The position numbers were made by a program, and so were the translations under genes. A DNA stretch of 64,000 nucleotides from Bisporella sp. PMI_857 (Eukaryota > Ascomycota > Leotiomycetes > Helotiales > Helotiaceae): NCBI GenBank assembly GCA_021307315.1, contig JAJSPD010000037.1, forward strand, positions 248,001 through 312,000, given 5' to 3'. How positions within the stretch are numbered: the stretch's first letter is position 1; each line of letters opens with the position of its first letter. The notes beneath the pieces were generated by a model that saw nothing but the letters and a program-made list of their open reading frames with translations, did no database searches and was not told the DNA's origin. Below, in pieces: positions 22,195 through 35,010 of the stretch.

Positions 22195-24630
22195 ATGTTG
22201 TTAAGACGAGCGCAAGGTTCCGCCCAGCGCATCACTATACATACAACTAGGCATATCGGATCCACGCCACTTCAGGCTCTAGGATCTGTGGCAGCTCGAA
22301 ACCATGCAGCATTTGCTCCTGCCAAAGTTCTGCCATCAATAGCAGTTCGAAGTTATGCCAGTGGCCGAGGAGGGAGACCGCACCCTCCAGGTGGGACGCA
22401 TAGAATGGACCTTGGTGGCGGAGGTGAAGAAAAGTCCGCATTAGAGCAATATGGAGTAGACTTGACGGAGAGAGCACGAAATGGAAAGCTGGATCCAGTT
22501 ATTGGCAGAGATTCGGAAATTCATCGAACAATTCAAGTGCTCTCCAGGAGAACGAAAAATAACCCAGTTCTGATAGGAAATGCCGGAACGGGAAAGACAG
22601 CCAGTAAGAATACCCTCAAATGAAACTCACATACAGAATATGCTAACATACGTCTAGTATTGGAAGGTTTGGCGCAACGAATAGTCCGGGGAGATGTTCC
22701 TGAAAGTATTAAGGACAAGAAAGTCATCAGTCTTGACTTAGGACAACTTATTGCCGGTGCTAAGTTCCGCGGCGATTTTGAGGAAAGATTGAAGTCTGTC
22801 CTGAAGGAAGTACAAGAGGCACATGGTGGTATCATACTGTTTGTCGACGAATTACATACGCTGCTTGGATTAGGAAAGGCGGAAGGAAGCATCGATGCTT
22901 CAAATCTTCTAAAACCTGCTCTGTCACGAGGCGAGCTACAATGCTGCGGTGCCACTACGCTGAATGAATATCGTGCCATCGAGAAAGACGTTGCGCTGGC
23001 GAGAAGATTCCAGCCTATACAAGTCAACGAGCCTACGATTCAAGACACAATCAGTATTCTTCGTGGAATAAAGGAAAAGTATGAGGTGCATCATGGTGTT
23101 AGAATTACAGATGGAGCACTAGTTGCGGCTGCAACATATTCGAATCGCTATATTACAGATCGATTTCTTCCTGATAAGGCCATTGATTTGATGGACGAAG
23201 CTGCAAGCAGTCTTCGATTGCAGCAAGAAAGCAAACCAGAAAATATTATGGCATTGGACCAGAGGATAATGACCCTTCAAATCGAACTTGAAAGTTTGCG
23301 AAAGGAGACTGACATAGCTAGCAAAGAGCGCCGTGAGAAACTCCAAGCTGATTTGAAACAATGCCAGGACGAAGCAGCTCGACTTACGGAGCAGTGGGAA
23401 AAAGAACGTGCAGGAATTGAAGCTATCAAGAAGACTAAAGAGGATCTCGAAAGGGCTCGGATTGAATTAGACCAGGCGCAAAGAGAGAACAATTTTGGCC
23501 GAGCTGGAGAACTGAGATACTCAGTAATCCCAAGTCTCGAAGAAAAGCTGCCGAAAGATGGAGAGCAATCCACATCTGATGGCACTTTGATTCACGATGC
23601 TGTGAATGCCGATGATATTGCAGCAGTTGTGTCAAGAGTAACGGGAATCCCAACAACCAAGTTGACATCTGGACATGCTGAAAAGCTGATTCATATGGAA
23701 GATACCTTGCGAGAATCCGTGCGAGGCCAAGATGAAGCTCTCAATGCTGTAGCAAACGCAGTAAGGATGCAACGAGCGGGCTTGAACGGAGAGAATCGGC
23801 CGTTAGCATCATTTTTCTTCCTAGGTCCTACTGGAGTTGGCAAAACTGAGCTTTGTAAGAAAATGGCCAACTTCCTATTCTCTACTGAGTCAGCAGTTAT
23901 CCGTTTCGACATGAGCGAGTTCCAAGAGAAGCACACTATCTCTCGCCTTATCGGCTCCCCGGCAGGCTATATTGGATATGACGATGCAGGACAACTCACG
24001 GAGGCAGTGCGACGGAAACCTTACGCCGTGCTCCTCTTTGACGAGTTCGAGAAAGCACATCGCGACATCTCCGCCCTCCTATTGCAGGTCCTCGACGAAG
24101 GTTTCCTTACAGATAGTCAAGGCCATAAAATTGACTTCCGCAATACCCTCATAGTCTTCACATCCAATCTTGGCGCAGATATCCTAGTCGGCGGCGATCC
24201 CATTTACCCTTATCAAGAAGAAGCAAATGGAGATATTGCGCCTATAACCCGACGCGCAGTCATGGACGTAGTGACAGCCAACTACGCACCTGAGTTCCTG
24301 AACCGCATCGACGAATTCATCATCTTCAAACGCCTCTCCCTCGAAGCGTTACGTGATATCGTGGATATTCGGCTCAAGGAGCTGCAAAGGCGATTAGATG
24401 ATAGGAGGATTACACTTGAAGTCGACAACACTGTGCGGGCATGGCTTGCGGAGCGAGGCTATGATCCGAAGTTTGGTGCTAGGCCGCTCAATAGATTGAT
24501 CAGCAAGCAGATTGGGAATGGGTTGGCGGATAAGATAATCAGGGGCGTGGTGAAGACGGGCGATACTGCTGTTGTTACGATAAATGAGGCGAGTGATGGG
24601 CTGGATGTCGGAAATAAGGCGTCTTCTTAA
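22195..24630 (+). CDS. HSP78: Mitochondrial ClpB-type disaggregase Hsp78
   Basis: AAA+ hexamer of the mitochondrial matrix that pulls proteins out of aggregates together with mitochondrial Hsp70. Two exons, 22195-22603 and 22658-24630 (54-nt intron, GTAAGA..TCTAG, branch point GCTAAC), encode about 793 residues. The N-terminus is Arg/Ser/Ala-rich and almost free of acid residues, as expected of a mitochondrial presequence. The ClpB N-domain is missing, which distinguishes Hsp78 from cytosolic Hsp104. NBD1 has Walker A GNAGTGKT (128-135) and Walker [14 protein letters not shown]. The middle domain is a coiled coil (about 300-410). NBD2 has Walker A GPTGVGKT (526-533), Walker [13 protein letters not shown] and the sensor-2 block GARPLNRLI. 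All ATPase motifs are intact. A probable heat-shock element lies upstream. Confidence 0.96.
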
Positions 24631-25173
24631 CGATAAGATATTATGAGAAGGGGAGTTGGGGAACTAAAATGGGACAAGTGGTGGGGTGTACATATAATTT
24701 GTAACATACCCTGTATATTTATATGGTAGGTGCCGCTCAATCTTGTATTATGCAAAGATAAACTTCTCGTACAATCAACGGTCCAAGCTACTGTGTAGAG
24801 GCAACTTGAGTTGGTTCAGCATAATTAAAAAAAAACCAAAGCACATAATAAAGTATCATTCTTAATAAGTCGAACCTTCGGACGAATTGAATTCTTGTCG
24901 TACTCTATCACATTCACTAGGACATCCCATGCGATCTGAGCACCCACTGGTGGGTAAGGAAATTGTTCTTCTAACGAATCAGGAGGGTTGATATATCGGG
25001 TCGTACCATAACCCCTTCCCAAACGAGGAAAATAGAACGAAAATGTTAGCTCGATAGAACCTCCACATATATGACCTGATCCAATATATCTTGTATAGGC
25101 CCATGTCCAACATATATGCATAAAAATCATCGATACACAAAATTGTCCTTTTTTAGAATACCTCATCACCGTT
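24631..25173. other. Intergenic between convergent HSP78 and MFS genes
   Basis: The 3' flanks of both genes. A 123-codon minus-strand frame (24825-25193) begins inside the end of the MFS gene, shows no family signature and is not accepted. Confidence 0.55.
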
Positions 25174-27246
25174 CTAAGCACCTGCTGGAACAATCTTCTT
25201 CCCTTTTACGCTCTTCCACTCTACAAAACATGCACAAAACGTCGCGATCCCGCCAAACGCAATAGCGGGTATATATGCCTCATTCAGCGCCTTCATGTAC
25301 GCCTGCACCACCCCCGGCAGATCCTCCGGACTCACCACCTGCCGCAAATACGTCGCGCCTGCGCGGATCACGGTCTGTGCATCTACACCTGGCGCATATT
25401 TTGGGACATTGTTCGTTAAGCCGGTAGCAAAAATATTTTGCGCGATGGAGATGGAGATCGCGCCACCAAGGGAGTTGAAAAAAATTGCGATGGCGCTTCC
25501 CGTTGGTATATCTTTTGAGCTGAGAACGACCTGAACGGCGATAAACGGGATTTGAATACCCGCACCTGCGCCGAATCCGCAGACAAGTTGGTAGCCGATC
25601 CAGGCTGCTGCGCCGGAGGAAACGTGCAAAGTATAGAGCAGGCCGGCGCCGATGGTGAAGACAACGCCGCCAAAGATCATGAAGGGCATGTACCATCCAA
25701 TTACTGTAATACCGCCGCCCACGACCAAAGAGGAGATGATGATGGAGGCGAGGTACGGAATGGTTCGGATTCCGGAGCCTTCAGCTGTGGTATTCTTGAC
25801 AGCCTGGAAGAAAAATGGCAGATAGAAGATGTGGGTGTAGAGAGCCATGGAGAGGAAGCAGCTGTATAGACAGGCGTAGAGGACAGTGCGTTGTTTGAAG
25901 ATCCGAGGAGGAATAGTGGCGCGATCGCCGCGACGGAATTGTTGGGCAATGAAGATGATGATTAGGAGGCCGAACCCAAGGAATAGACCCCAGACTTTGG
26001 AATTTTTCCAAGGATACTCGGTTCCTCCCCATTGAAGAGCAAGGAGTAGGCACACAATAGCGCAGATTAGGAAGAAGGCTCCTAGGAGATCGATTTCTAG
26101 GATGCGCTGCTTAACGGTCATACCACTGATCTTTCGCTTTGGTGGATGGAAGAAGAAGTAGACTGCCGCGAGTGAGACTGCACCAAATGGCAGGTTTATC
26201 TGTAATAACATTAGCAAGTCTAACCTTAATTTGAATAATAGTAACAACATACCCAAAAGCACCATCGCCAAGATCTGCGCCATAGGTTAGTAAAGACAAG
26301 ACAGCACGAGGGCTTGAGATTTCTTACACTCGATCGGTGAAAGCACCTCCCAATAGCGGACCAACTACGCTGGACACACCAAACATCGATGAGATTCCCC
26401 CAATATAGATGGGTCTTTTCTCCAAAGGCACAGTAAACCCGATAATCGTCATACTACCTGAGAAGAGAGCAGACGCTCCAGCGCCAGCAACAGCTCTGCC
26501 AACAATGAGCATAACGGAATTGGCAGCAGCAGCACATAAGATAGATCCAAACTCGAAAAGGAGGAGGGCAATTAGGTAGGTCCATTTGACGTCGAAATAG
26601 GTGTAAATTCTACCAAATGATGGCTGCAGGGCGGTAGTTGTCAGGAGATAGCTTGACCCATACCATCCTACATCGCCAAGTGAGTTGAAGACAGTGGTGA
26701 TCTTAGGAATTGCAGTTGCTAGCAGACCTGAGTGTCAGATGCGAAGATGTTGAGAAACAACAGAGAAAACGTGCCTATAATAGTATTATCTAAAGCCACA
26801 ACAAAAGTGGCCATGCAAAGTCCGAATGTGAGAAGAATCAATTTTGATCCGCTAGGATAAACTATGTCGATTTCACCATCCTCTGATGAGCCTTCTGTAG
26901 TATCGCCTCCATTTTGTGTCACTGCATTATCAGCCCCAGAGGATGCATTGCCTTCGGTAACGTGAGCATGTTTTTCGTCATGCTCCGAGTTACTTTGTTG
27001 TTGCGCTGGTGCTAGGGAGTCGTTCGTGGCTGATGTTCCGCCGGCTTCTAACCGTTTGTCCTCTCCGGCGGCTCCGTGCACCACCTGTTTCTCGTCATCT
27101 AATGGCGTAGAAGGTCGTGACGGCAAATCAGGGCCTTTTGTACTCAGTGACGTTGGATTATGCTTCTCGTCCTCGACGGGGGATGTAGTGTCTGTGACGG
27201 TCTGGTTCACGGAACCTGCCGTTTCTTTCACCAAAGCATCAGACAT
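25174..27246 (-). CDS. MFS exporter, DHA2 (14-TM drug:H+ antiporter) family
   Basis: Plasma-membrane or vacuolar efflux pump of the type that exports drugs or fungal metabolites. Four exons: 27246-26775, 26718-26328, 26274-26253 (22 nt) and 26199-25174, encoding about 636 residues. A long acidic, hydrophilic N-terminal tail (1-133) precedes TM1. The DHA2 motif LDNTIIATAIPKI spans the first splice junction, which needs a GC donor. WYGSSYLLTTTALQ, RAVAGAGASALFSG, the antiporter motif GPLLGGAFTDR, SWRWCFW and INLPFGAVSLA follow in family order. The C-terminal half (exon 4) has about eight further hydrophobic segments. The reading start at 27246 is the first ATG; the frame is open further upstream but only with GTG. 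The substrate is unknown. No biosynthetic core enzyme is adjacent, so I do not call a cluster. Confidence 0.9.
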
Positions 27247-28559
27247 GATTGGCCACCAGCATGGGCCGTGCTCCACGAGGTCTCACACGTGTCGATAGTT
27301 GCGACTTCAAGACCTGGGGAGCATAAACTTAGCGTGGATAAGCTCGTAAAGTGCTAACGGCGATATCAAAGCATTTCTGAAGTGAGTATAAAGAGAACGA
27401 GATGGAAAATTGAAGAGAATAACAAGGAGATGGAGGTCATCATCTCATTACGAAGTCTCGCCTTCCAGGGACCTCGGAAAACTCCCCAGCCGGTTGATCA
27501 AAAAGAAGCACCATGAACCCGCCCACCAATCACACGTTGTGCTTATCGAAACGAATACGCTCCCGAGCATGCTGTCGGCTGCAGATGCTACAGCAGCATC
27601 TGTTTACTTCAAGTGGGCATCCGAGTAACAATTGTAATTGGGCAGTTGTTTGTTTTTAAGATCCTCACTGGAAGGTTAAGCGAGTCAGCCCAAGAAACTC
27701 CCCTACAGCATGTACTGTAACACGCGGGGAGCGAAGGGCATCGGATTGACGCTCTTCTGATTGCTCAGGAACACATCCCAAACATTTGGGACCCCACACG
27801 CGCGATTGAGGCTAATACTAGAGGTCTGCTCCAGATCCCAAGAATAGCTGGGGATGGGATGAACTGTTGCATGATCGAGGACTAATATTTCATTAAACAC
27901 CATTCCATCTAAAAGGCAACAACCTATTGAAATACCTTCCTTAACCCGTGTGCCATCAACACCAAATATCACCTCGGTCGGATGAAAGGTGGTTTGTTTC
28001 AATTTTAACTGGTAGTTAAGCTATATAGACTGTATTCCTGTGCTACCGGTGGAACATACTACCGAGATACTTTAGGCTCTCCTCCGATTCACTGTAGTCT
28101 GATGCAAGACATGCACACGTGCAAACGCATAGGACTAGTTCTCGAACGAAAGTCAAAGTAATAATGCATGGTCAAGGAGATCTGTATTGCATGATATCGG
28201 GCAATAAATGACATAGATGTTTTGCTCTATAGATGTCCTACGAAGCCTAAGCGCTACTATGCTGACCAGGTAAGGAGATAGAGAGAACTAAAGTGCCTTT
28301 TTTCAGTTCATGTTATATTATGCCAGGGCTGTCCAATGTTCGCCTGAATTGAACAATCCTGGCGTTTGTGGTTTACACTAGTTATCTTTCCAAAGTTCCT
28401 AGTATTGTAGGGCTATCTTCCCGGTGCTGCATAAAGTACAACAGGAAGGTCGTCTAACGATCGCTCGAAACTGCTTATACACCATGCCATTTTCCCACCA
28501 CGCTGTAATGTTTTTGCGCCAAAAATCATAAACCCATGAATTTGCAGAAATTCCACTAT
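27247..28559. other. 1.3-kb intergenic region, MFS promoter side
   Basis: Upstream region of the MFS gene and 3' flank of EMP24. ORFs here are short or lack ATG (for example 27703-28002, minus). No gene is supported. Confidence 0.5.
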
Positions 28560-29317
28560 TCAGACAACCCGCTTCACCTATGAAAGTGATCAGCACCTGG
28601 CGATAGGGCTTAGAATTGTTTTGCCCCTACCTCGAAGAATCGTTTCAACCACCAGACTTGAAAGATACCCTCGCCTACCAAGACAATCATTTGGAAGATG
28701 CTCCACCATTTGACCCTTGAATTTGTGCTTTCTGCGGTATTTCGGTGGGTTCTCTCGCGGACAACGATATAGGATTGTTCGTCTTTAACTTGGGCGAGGA
28801 GCTCCGATAATTGTCGCACTAGAGATTGTAAGCTTTTAATATATATCCATCACGTATCTCATACCTTCGGCTTCTAATGGGTCAGATGGCGCTTCAGCCT
28901 CTGGAACGTATACTATGCCATGTACGTTGAACGAAACATCCTTGGTGTTTGCGGTCCAATGCTCGTTGCTAAAGCAGTATATAAATTTTCCATCATGGTG
29001 GGCAGTAAATGAGTGGTCTCCATTCGAAACAGATCTCTGGTGCGTTTCGTAACCTCCATTTGGATCTTGAATCTAGTCTAGAATTAGATATGGAAAACGT
29101 CGAAAGTTTAGGGTCAGCTTACCCAGAAATCCACATCCAAGTTTCCTGCACTGCCAAATTCTCTATCCCCAACCTGAAATGTGACCGTCATCTTATCATC
29201 CTTGTGAAGTGATTCATGAAAACATTCCCTGCCATGCGCCCTGAGCTGTATATTGTGCGCCAGGGCAGCCCCGACAAAGCTGCTTACAGCAAACAAGACT
29301 GATGCCGAGAACCGCAT
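28560..29317 (-). CDS. EMP24: p24 family cargo receptor Emp24
   Basis: Type I membrane protein that cycles between ER and Golgi in COPII/COPI vesicles and sorts GPI-anchored cargo. Four exons: 29317-29123, 29072-28865, 28818-28631 and 28577-28560, giving 202 residues. Signal peptide MRFSASVLFAVSSFVGAALA; GOLD domain with the cysteine pair (RECF and IYCFSNEHW); coiled coil VRQLSELLAQVKDEQSYIVV; the p24 signature RERTHRNTAEST; and one TM (WWSIFQMIVLVGEGIFQVWW). The last exon codes only VKRVV plus stop and completes the tail RFFEVKRVV, with the aromatic COPII motif (FF) and a C-terminal valine pair. Without that splice, the tail would end in VGAKQF. The RERTHRNTAEST region matches Emp24 better than Erv25 or the Erp proteins. 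It is head to head with ARF1. Confidence 0.94.
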
Positions 29318-30658
<1,341 letters not shown>

Positions 30659-31967
30659 ACTTGGCGTCCCTATCCTCCAACGGCTGTATTTTGCAAGCTC
30701 TCCTCCAGAACAAATGAACGTCCATATCACAACCTTTTCCTCTAAATCGGTCAATTGGTGCTGAATTCTCATAACCGCCAGGTCTTGTGTCTTCCAGCGG
30801 GTACATCTGTCAAGAGGCGCAAATGGTGGTTACTTGTACGATGATCCAAGCTCTATGTCACCGTTGGCTATCGCATTACCTCTAACTTACAACGGGGTTC
30901 TGGTTTTTATCTCTTTACATGCGTGTTTTTATTGGGGTTTCATCTTTCCCTACATCTGGCCTTGCCACCTTGTGTTTTCAGCATGGTATAAAAGCGGACG
31001 GTAGATGGAAGGATCATGGTAGCCTAGTCCGGAATGATCTCACTTAGAAGCTGCTGTCCTTTTGCATAGTGATGTTTGGGATGTGATTGTGAGCATGATT
31101 TGAAGTCAATATTCATTCCAAGGCTCAACATCCCTTTGAAAATCCGGCACGCGTTCTGTCCGGATGGTGTTGCAAGTCTTCCGGCCCAATCTCAGATGTC
31201 TCATGTCACGAAAGATACCCTCGGTTGACAGTTATTTCTTCACTAAGCCTGGCGTTTGAAAAGAGGGTATGAATTTACGCGTAATGTCATTTGACAAGCA
31301 ACAATTTATGAGGACACGTTCTTGTAACTTCATCCTGCCATATCTTGATCATCTTCTTAAATCGAAAGATAGTACAAAGATAACGAACTGAAAGAAGCTC
31401 AGATATGATTTGAAAGGCGCCTCCAAGACGAAATAGATAATACACAGAAGAGTAAGCATAGATGAAATGGATTTTTGCGACATGCGAGAACATACAAGAA
31501 TAATTTACAACTCATGGCTTTCTAGAAGACAAAGGATGCTATGCTTATGGATAATCACTGAGACCTGGGCCGTATTACTCAGTTACTCTACAAGCTAGAA
31601 ATATAGATCGATCTAAAATGGATTCCTGCACAACCTCGAGCTTCATGCAAATGATCTCCGTTCGATCATTTCTATGTGTTTTTAAAGACATATTATGCGG
31701 CCAATATAAGTTCATAATTCAAAAGAGAACTTGGGTAGTCTTTATCTCAGAGAGCATGATCTGTCCTACCTACGTTTCTATAGAGCTTCGGAACTTAGAT
31801 TGTGTCTTTAGTGTTTATCTCTCCATGGCATAATTATTTGTCGTACCAAGGATGCATTTTATCATCACGTGATAACGTGTCGTTACACCGTGAAGCGTGG
31901 GCACGTCAAGTACAGCCTGACACAATCTCCCAACACCTTCTTACGAAATTAACAATCAAGAATTGCA
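30659..31967. other. 1.3-kb intergenic region between ARF1 and RAD10
   Basis: The 3' flank of ARF1 and the promoter of RAD10. Open frames are short and featureless. A TCACGTGA palindrome lies about 95 bp before the RAD10 start. Confidence 0.55.
31864..31873. promoter_or_regulatory. ATCACGTGAT palindrome (E-box / bHLH-type site)
   Basis: A perfect 10-bp palindrome with a CACGTG core, centred about 99 bp upstream of the RAD10 ATG. It is the kind of site bound by Cbf1-like bHLH factors. Occupancy is inferred from the motif and position only. Confidence 0.45.
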
Positions 31968-32985
31968 ATGGAGGACGACGATTTTGGCGCTGATGCTGAT
32001 TTTCTAGCTGCTTTGGCAGCTTCATCCGCGCCAGTCCCTCCTCGAGTACAGCAGCCGACACCGCAACGCATCCAGCAGCCCACACCACAGCGCCTTGACC
32101 GAGCACCACCTCAAAATAACAGTGCATCCACAGGCCCAAAAGTCGTACAGCCGATTCCTCAGGTCATTGCTTCACGATCGGGAGCGTCATCGATCCTTGT
32201 GTCTCCTCGTCAGAAGGGTAATCCTATACTGGCAAATTTACGATCTTTTGCCTGGGAGTACTCAGATATTCCGGCCGATTATGTCCTTGGTGTTACAACT
32301 TGTGCACTCTTCCTTTCTCTTAAATATCATCGACTACACCCCGAGTACATATACAATCGAATAAGAAACCTTGCGGGCAAGTACAATCTTCGAGTACTAC
32401 TTACCATGGTGGATATCAACAATCACGAAGATAGCTTGAAGGAATTGTCCAAGACAAGTATGGTCAACAACGTTACGGTCATACTATGTTGGAGTGCTGC
32501 CGAAGCAGCCAGGTACTTAGAACTATACAAGAGCTATGAGCATGCAAACTCAAGCGCCATTAAAGGCACAGAGACCAGAGGATACGCAGAGAAGATGGTT
32601 GAGTTCATGACTGTGCCACGGAGTATCAACAAAACAGATGCTGTGACAATAGTTAGTGCCTTTGGAAGCGTTACGGGGGCAGTCAATGCCAGGCCAGAAG
32701 AAATCGCTGTTATTGGTGGATGGGGAGAGAAGAAAGTTCGAAGGTGGTGTGCAGTGGTTGATGAGCCTTTTAGGGCTAGAAAAGCGGCAAAACGTGGGCT
32801 CAGTAAGAGGGAAACAACTGCAGATGGAATGGAAGAGGAAGATGGAGTTCTTGATCGTGCCGTACCTCTGAGCAGGGTTCCTCTAAGAGCAATGCCTTCG
32901 ATGGCTAGTCGAGGCGAAGGAGGTACTCCACAAGAATCTAGGAAGCCATCGGAGCCTCCAGAGCAATTTAAACTATGGGACCCAA

Positions 32986-33017
<32 letters not shown>

Positions 33018-33152
33018 GAGGCCATGTTGGCTGCTGTTACAGAAGGAGAGGCAAAGGCTGCGCGACAGAGAAAGGCTGAGCAGGCACGAAAAGACGAAGA
33101 ACTTAGCGGAGGGATTGCTGCGGCTTTGGCAAAACTCCGAAATAACAATTAA
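31968..33152 (+). CDS. RAD10: DNA repair endonuclease subunit Rad10/ERCC1
   Basis: Non-catalytic partner of the XPF/Rad1 nuclease, which cuts 5' of lesions in nucleotide-excision repair and trims flaps in single-strand annealing. Single exon, 394 residues. The N-terminus is Pro/Gln-rich. The central ERCC1 domain begins at GNPILANLRSFAWEYSDI (about residue 84) and continues with DYVLGVTTCALFLSLKYH and the XPA/DNA-binding groove region. The helix-hairpin-helix pair that binds Rad1 lies around TDAVTIVSAFGSVTGAVNA. A long tail after about residue 285 is unusual compared with human ERCC1: it holds nine Asp codons (GAT repeat) and an Arg/Lys/Glu-rich helix ending in AAALAKLRNNN. Nothing in the core looks broken. 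Confidence 0.94.
32988..33014 (+). repeat. (GAT)9 coding microsatellite in RAD10
   Basis: Nine perfect GAT triplets encode a poly-Asp run in the C-terminal tail of Rad10. Triplet slippage would keep the frame. Confidence 0.95.
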
Positions 33153-33617
33153 GAGGAGCGTAAAATCAATCCTCATTCTTCTCTTCTTTCGAAACATCAT
33201 GAGGCACAATGATTACATTATGACTTCTGTTCGACCAGCTACCAAACCACTCACCGAGGTGTTCGAGAGCCTGTCAAGTATAAAAACAGACTACGACAAG
33301 AGTTTAACATTAAACTTGCTAGGTCGTCAATAACAATACTTAGTCTGCGAGATACAGAAGCTGATACAGAAGCCCCCACCCAGTAATCAATAAGAACAAT
33401 GGAGATCGCATTCGATTATCTGGCAACAACGAATCCTTAGGGTGGTGTGGTAGGTACTGTAATAAAGAAGCTTCTTTGTGCATCTATGTTTACAATTACC
33501 ACTGAGCCTTTATCAACCAAGGTCTTCACTGCTAATACATCTTGTGTTGGACGGATTCTGCATCTTTAGGCTGGAGCAATTGAAATCTACTCGAGACCTC
33601 TCAGCCCTTCTTACAAA
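33153..33617. other. Intergenic between RAD10 and the DUF6590 gene
   Basis: 465 bp between same-strand genes: terminator side of RAD10 and promoter of the next gene. Nothing else is recognised. Confidence 0.55.
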
Positions 33618-35010
33618 ATGCGGGGCGATGCTGGCTCAGGCCAGTCCGAGACAACTAGTAAACGCTCTAGAAAAGCTCCGAAACGTACGGCCTCCTACAA
33701 ATCCTCGATCTCACGAACCATCGCCCCATCTCCAGGCAAAGAAACCCAAGTAGTAAAAGCAACTAGGCGCCCGCGTAGAGAGAGTTTGAAAGAGAAGGGA
33801 CAAGTAGTAGTGAAAACTACTTCAACTTCGAAACGCAAGAATATAACTGAAACTGAAGATTCATTACCTACAATCCAAATAAAAAGGAGGAAGTTGTCCA
33901 CCAATGGCCTCGGTAAAGATGATGTTTCCACTAAACGTGTGGTACATAACACTCGGCTACAAAGAAGGAAAGTATTGGCCAAAGCGGCTGAGAACTTGCT
34001 CTTAGATGGGGCTGTAAATCATTCCTCAACGCAGACAATTCCGACTGTACATGTATACAACAAAAAGTATAAACAGTCAGAATTCAATCCTGGACTGGTC
34101 ATAAGTACCCCATGGCATGAACCGGATTTTGTGAGTGTCAGCCTCTCGGAGTAGAAATTTTTACATTGAAAAGCTTCATAGGCTGCTTTGCTCTAAGATA
34201 TACATGTCCTCTTTGGACATGTCTTAAGGGTAATTCACTCATGAGGCGGCTCTATACTCTAGGAACATTATCGAATAGGCAAGCTAACTCGGAGATTCTG
34301 ATATATAGGATCCGGCCAACGCACTTAAAATGGAACCACGCAGGGTAGAGACAGTTCTCGGTGAGTAAACTCTTCAGATCTCATGATGGCATGTACAGTC
34401 TGATATTCCTCTTCACAGGTCCCGTATATTCAAAGCCTCGGAAGTTAATTGTTCTTTCAATCTTCGAAGGCCACTGCTTGACAGTACCCATATTCAGCTT
34501 CAACGAGAATGGACTCAAATATAAGTCCAACAAAGGTGATTTCGTGAAAATTGAAGATAGCTTGATACAGGATCACCCGCCACCCTCTGAGAACGGCTAT
34601 GCACCTTTGACGTTTTCAAGAGCCAAGGTAAATGAGATGTGTCGCATCCTATCATTTTTAAGGCTATACTAGATCTACAAGAGGCTAATATTGTTACCTC
34701 ATTACAGGAATATCGACACTTCAATAATGGGTTCCATGTAATGTCTCCTTCTTCATATGCCCATATAACATTTCCAGTGTCCTTCAGATATGTTCATCCT
34801 TGTATTATCGAGGGGAAGATAACTCAAGATTCGCTCCGCGATTTAATCGATTTATATAACGCTCGAGCACCTGTATTATCCACAGCGCGAAAACGGGGTA
34901 ATTTCGCAGCGAAGAAGCCGGGCAACACAAAATCAGCCCTAGCTCATCGAGGTCAGAGTTTGGGCCGTGATGCATCCTTGAATTGGCGCGCTTGGGCGGC
35001 GTCGAAGTAA
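33618..35010 (+). CDS. DUF6590-domain protein with basic N-terminal tail
   Basis: Function unknown; DUF6590 is a fungal domain found in large, variable families. Four exons, 33618-34130, 34309-34360, 34419-34627 and 34708-35010, encode about 358 residues. The first 150 residues are rich in Lys/Arg/Ser/Thr (KRSRKAPKRTASYK, IQIKRRKLS) and contain several possible nuclear-localisation sequences. The domain follows: FNPGLVISTPWHEPDF, then RKLIVLSIFEGHCLTVPIFS, GFHVMSPSSYAHITFPVSF and HPCIIEGKITQDSLRDLIDL. The tail is again basic. Intron 1 (178 nt) is longer than its neighbours, so its borders are the least sure. A nuclear or DNA-associated role is suggested by charge only. The frame of each junction is consistent. 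Confidence 0.72.

Noticed and set aside
24825..25193. Minus-strand 122-codon frame after the MFS exporter
   Set aside because: It starts inside the exporter's last codons in another frame, has no family signature and lies where a 3' UTR is expected.
25174..27246. Secondary-metabolite cluster around the exporter
   Set aside because: A DHA2 exporter, a distant MBOAT and two transcription factors exist in the window, but no polyketide, peptide or terpene core enzyme is present and housekeeping genes lie between them.
27703..28002. Minus-strand 99-codon frame
   Set aside because: The start codon is TTG and no family is recognisable.
32534..33148. Minus-strand 204-codon Ser-rich frame
   Set aside because: Antisense shadow of RAD10, created by the GAT repeat reading as poly-Ser on the other strand.
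34631..34707. Extra coding extension of DUF6590 exon 3
   Set aside because: The open frame past 34627 ends quickly, while the GTAAAT donor and TTACAG acceptor restore the domain sequence.
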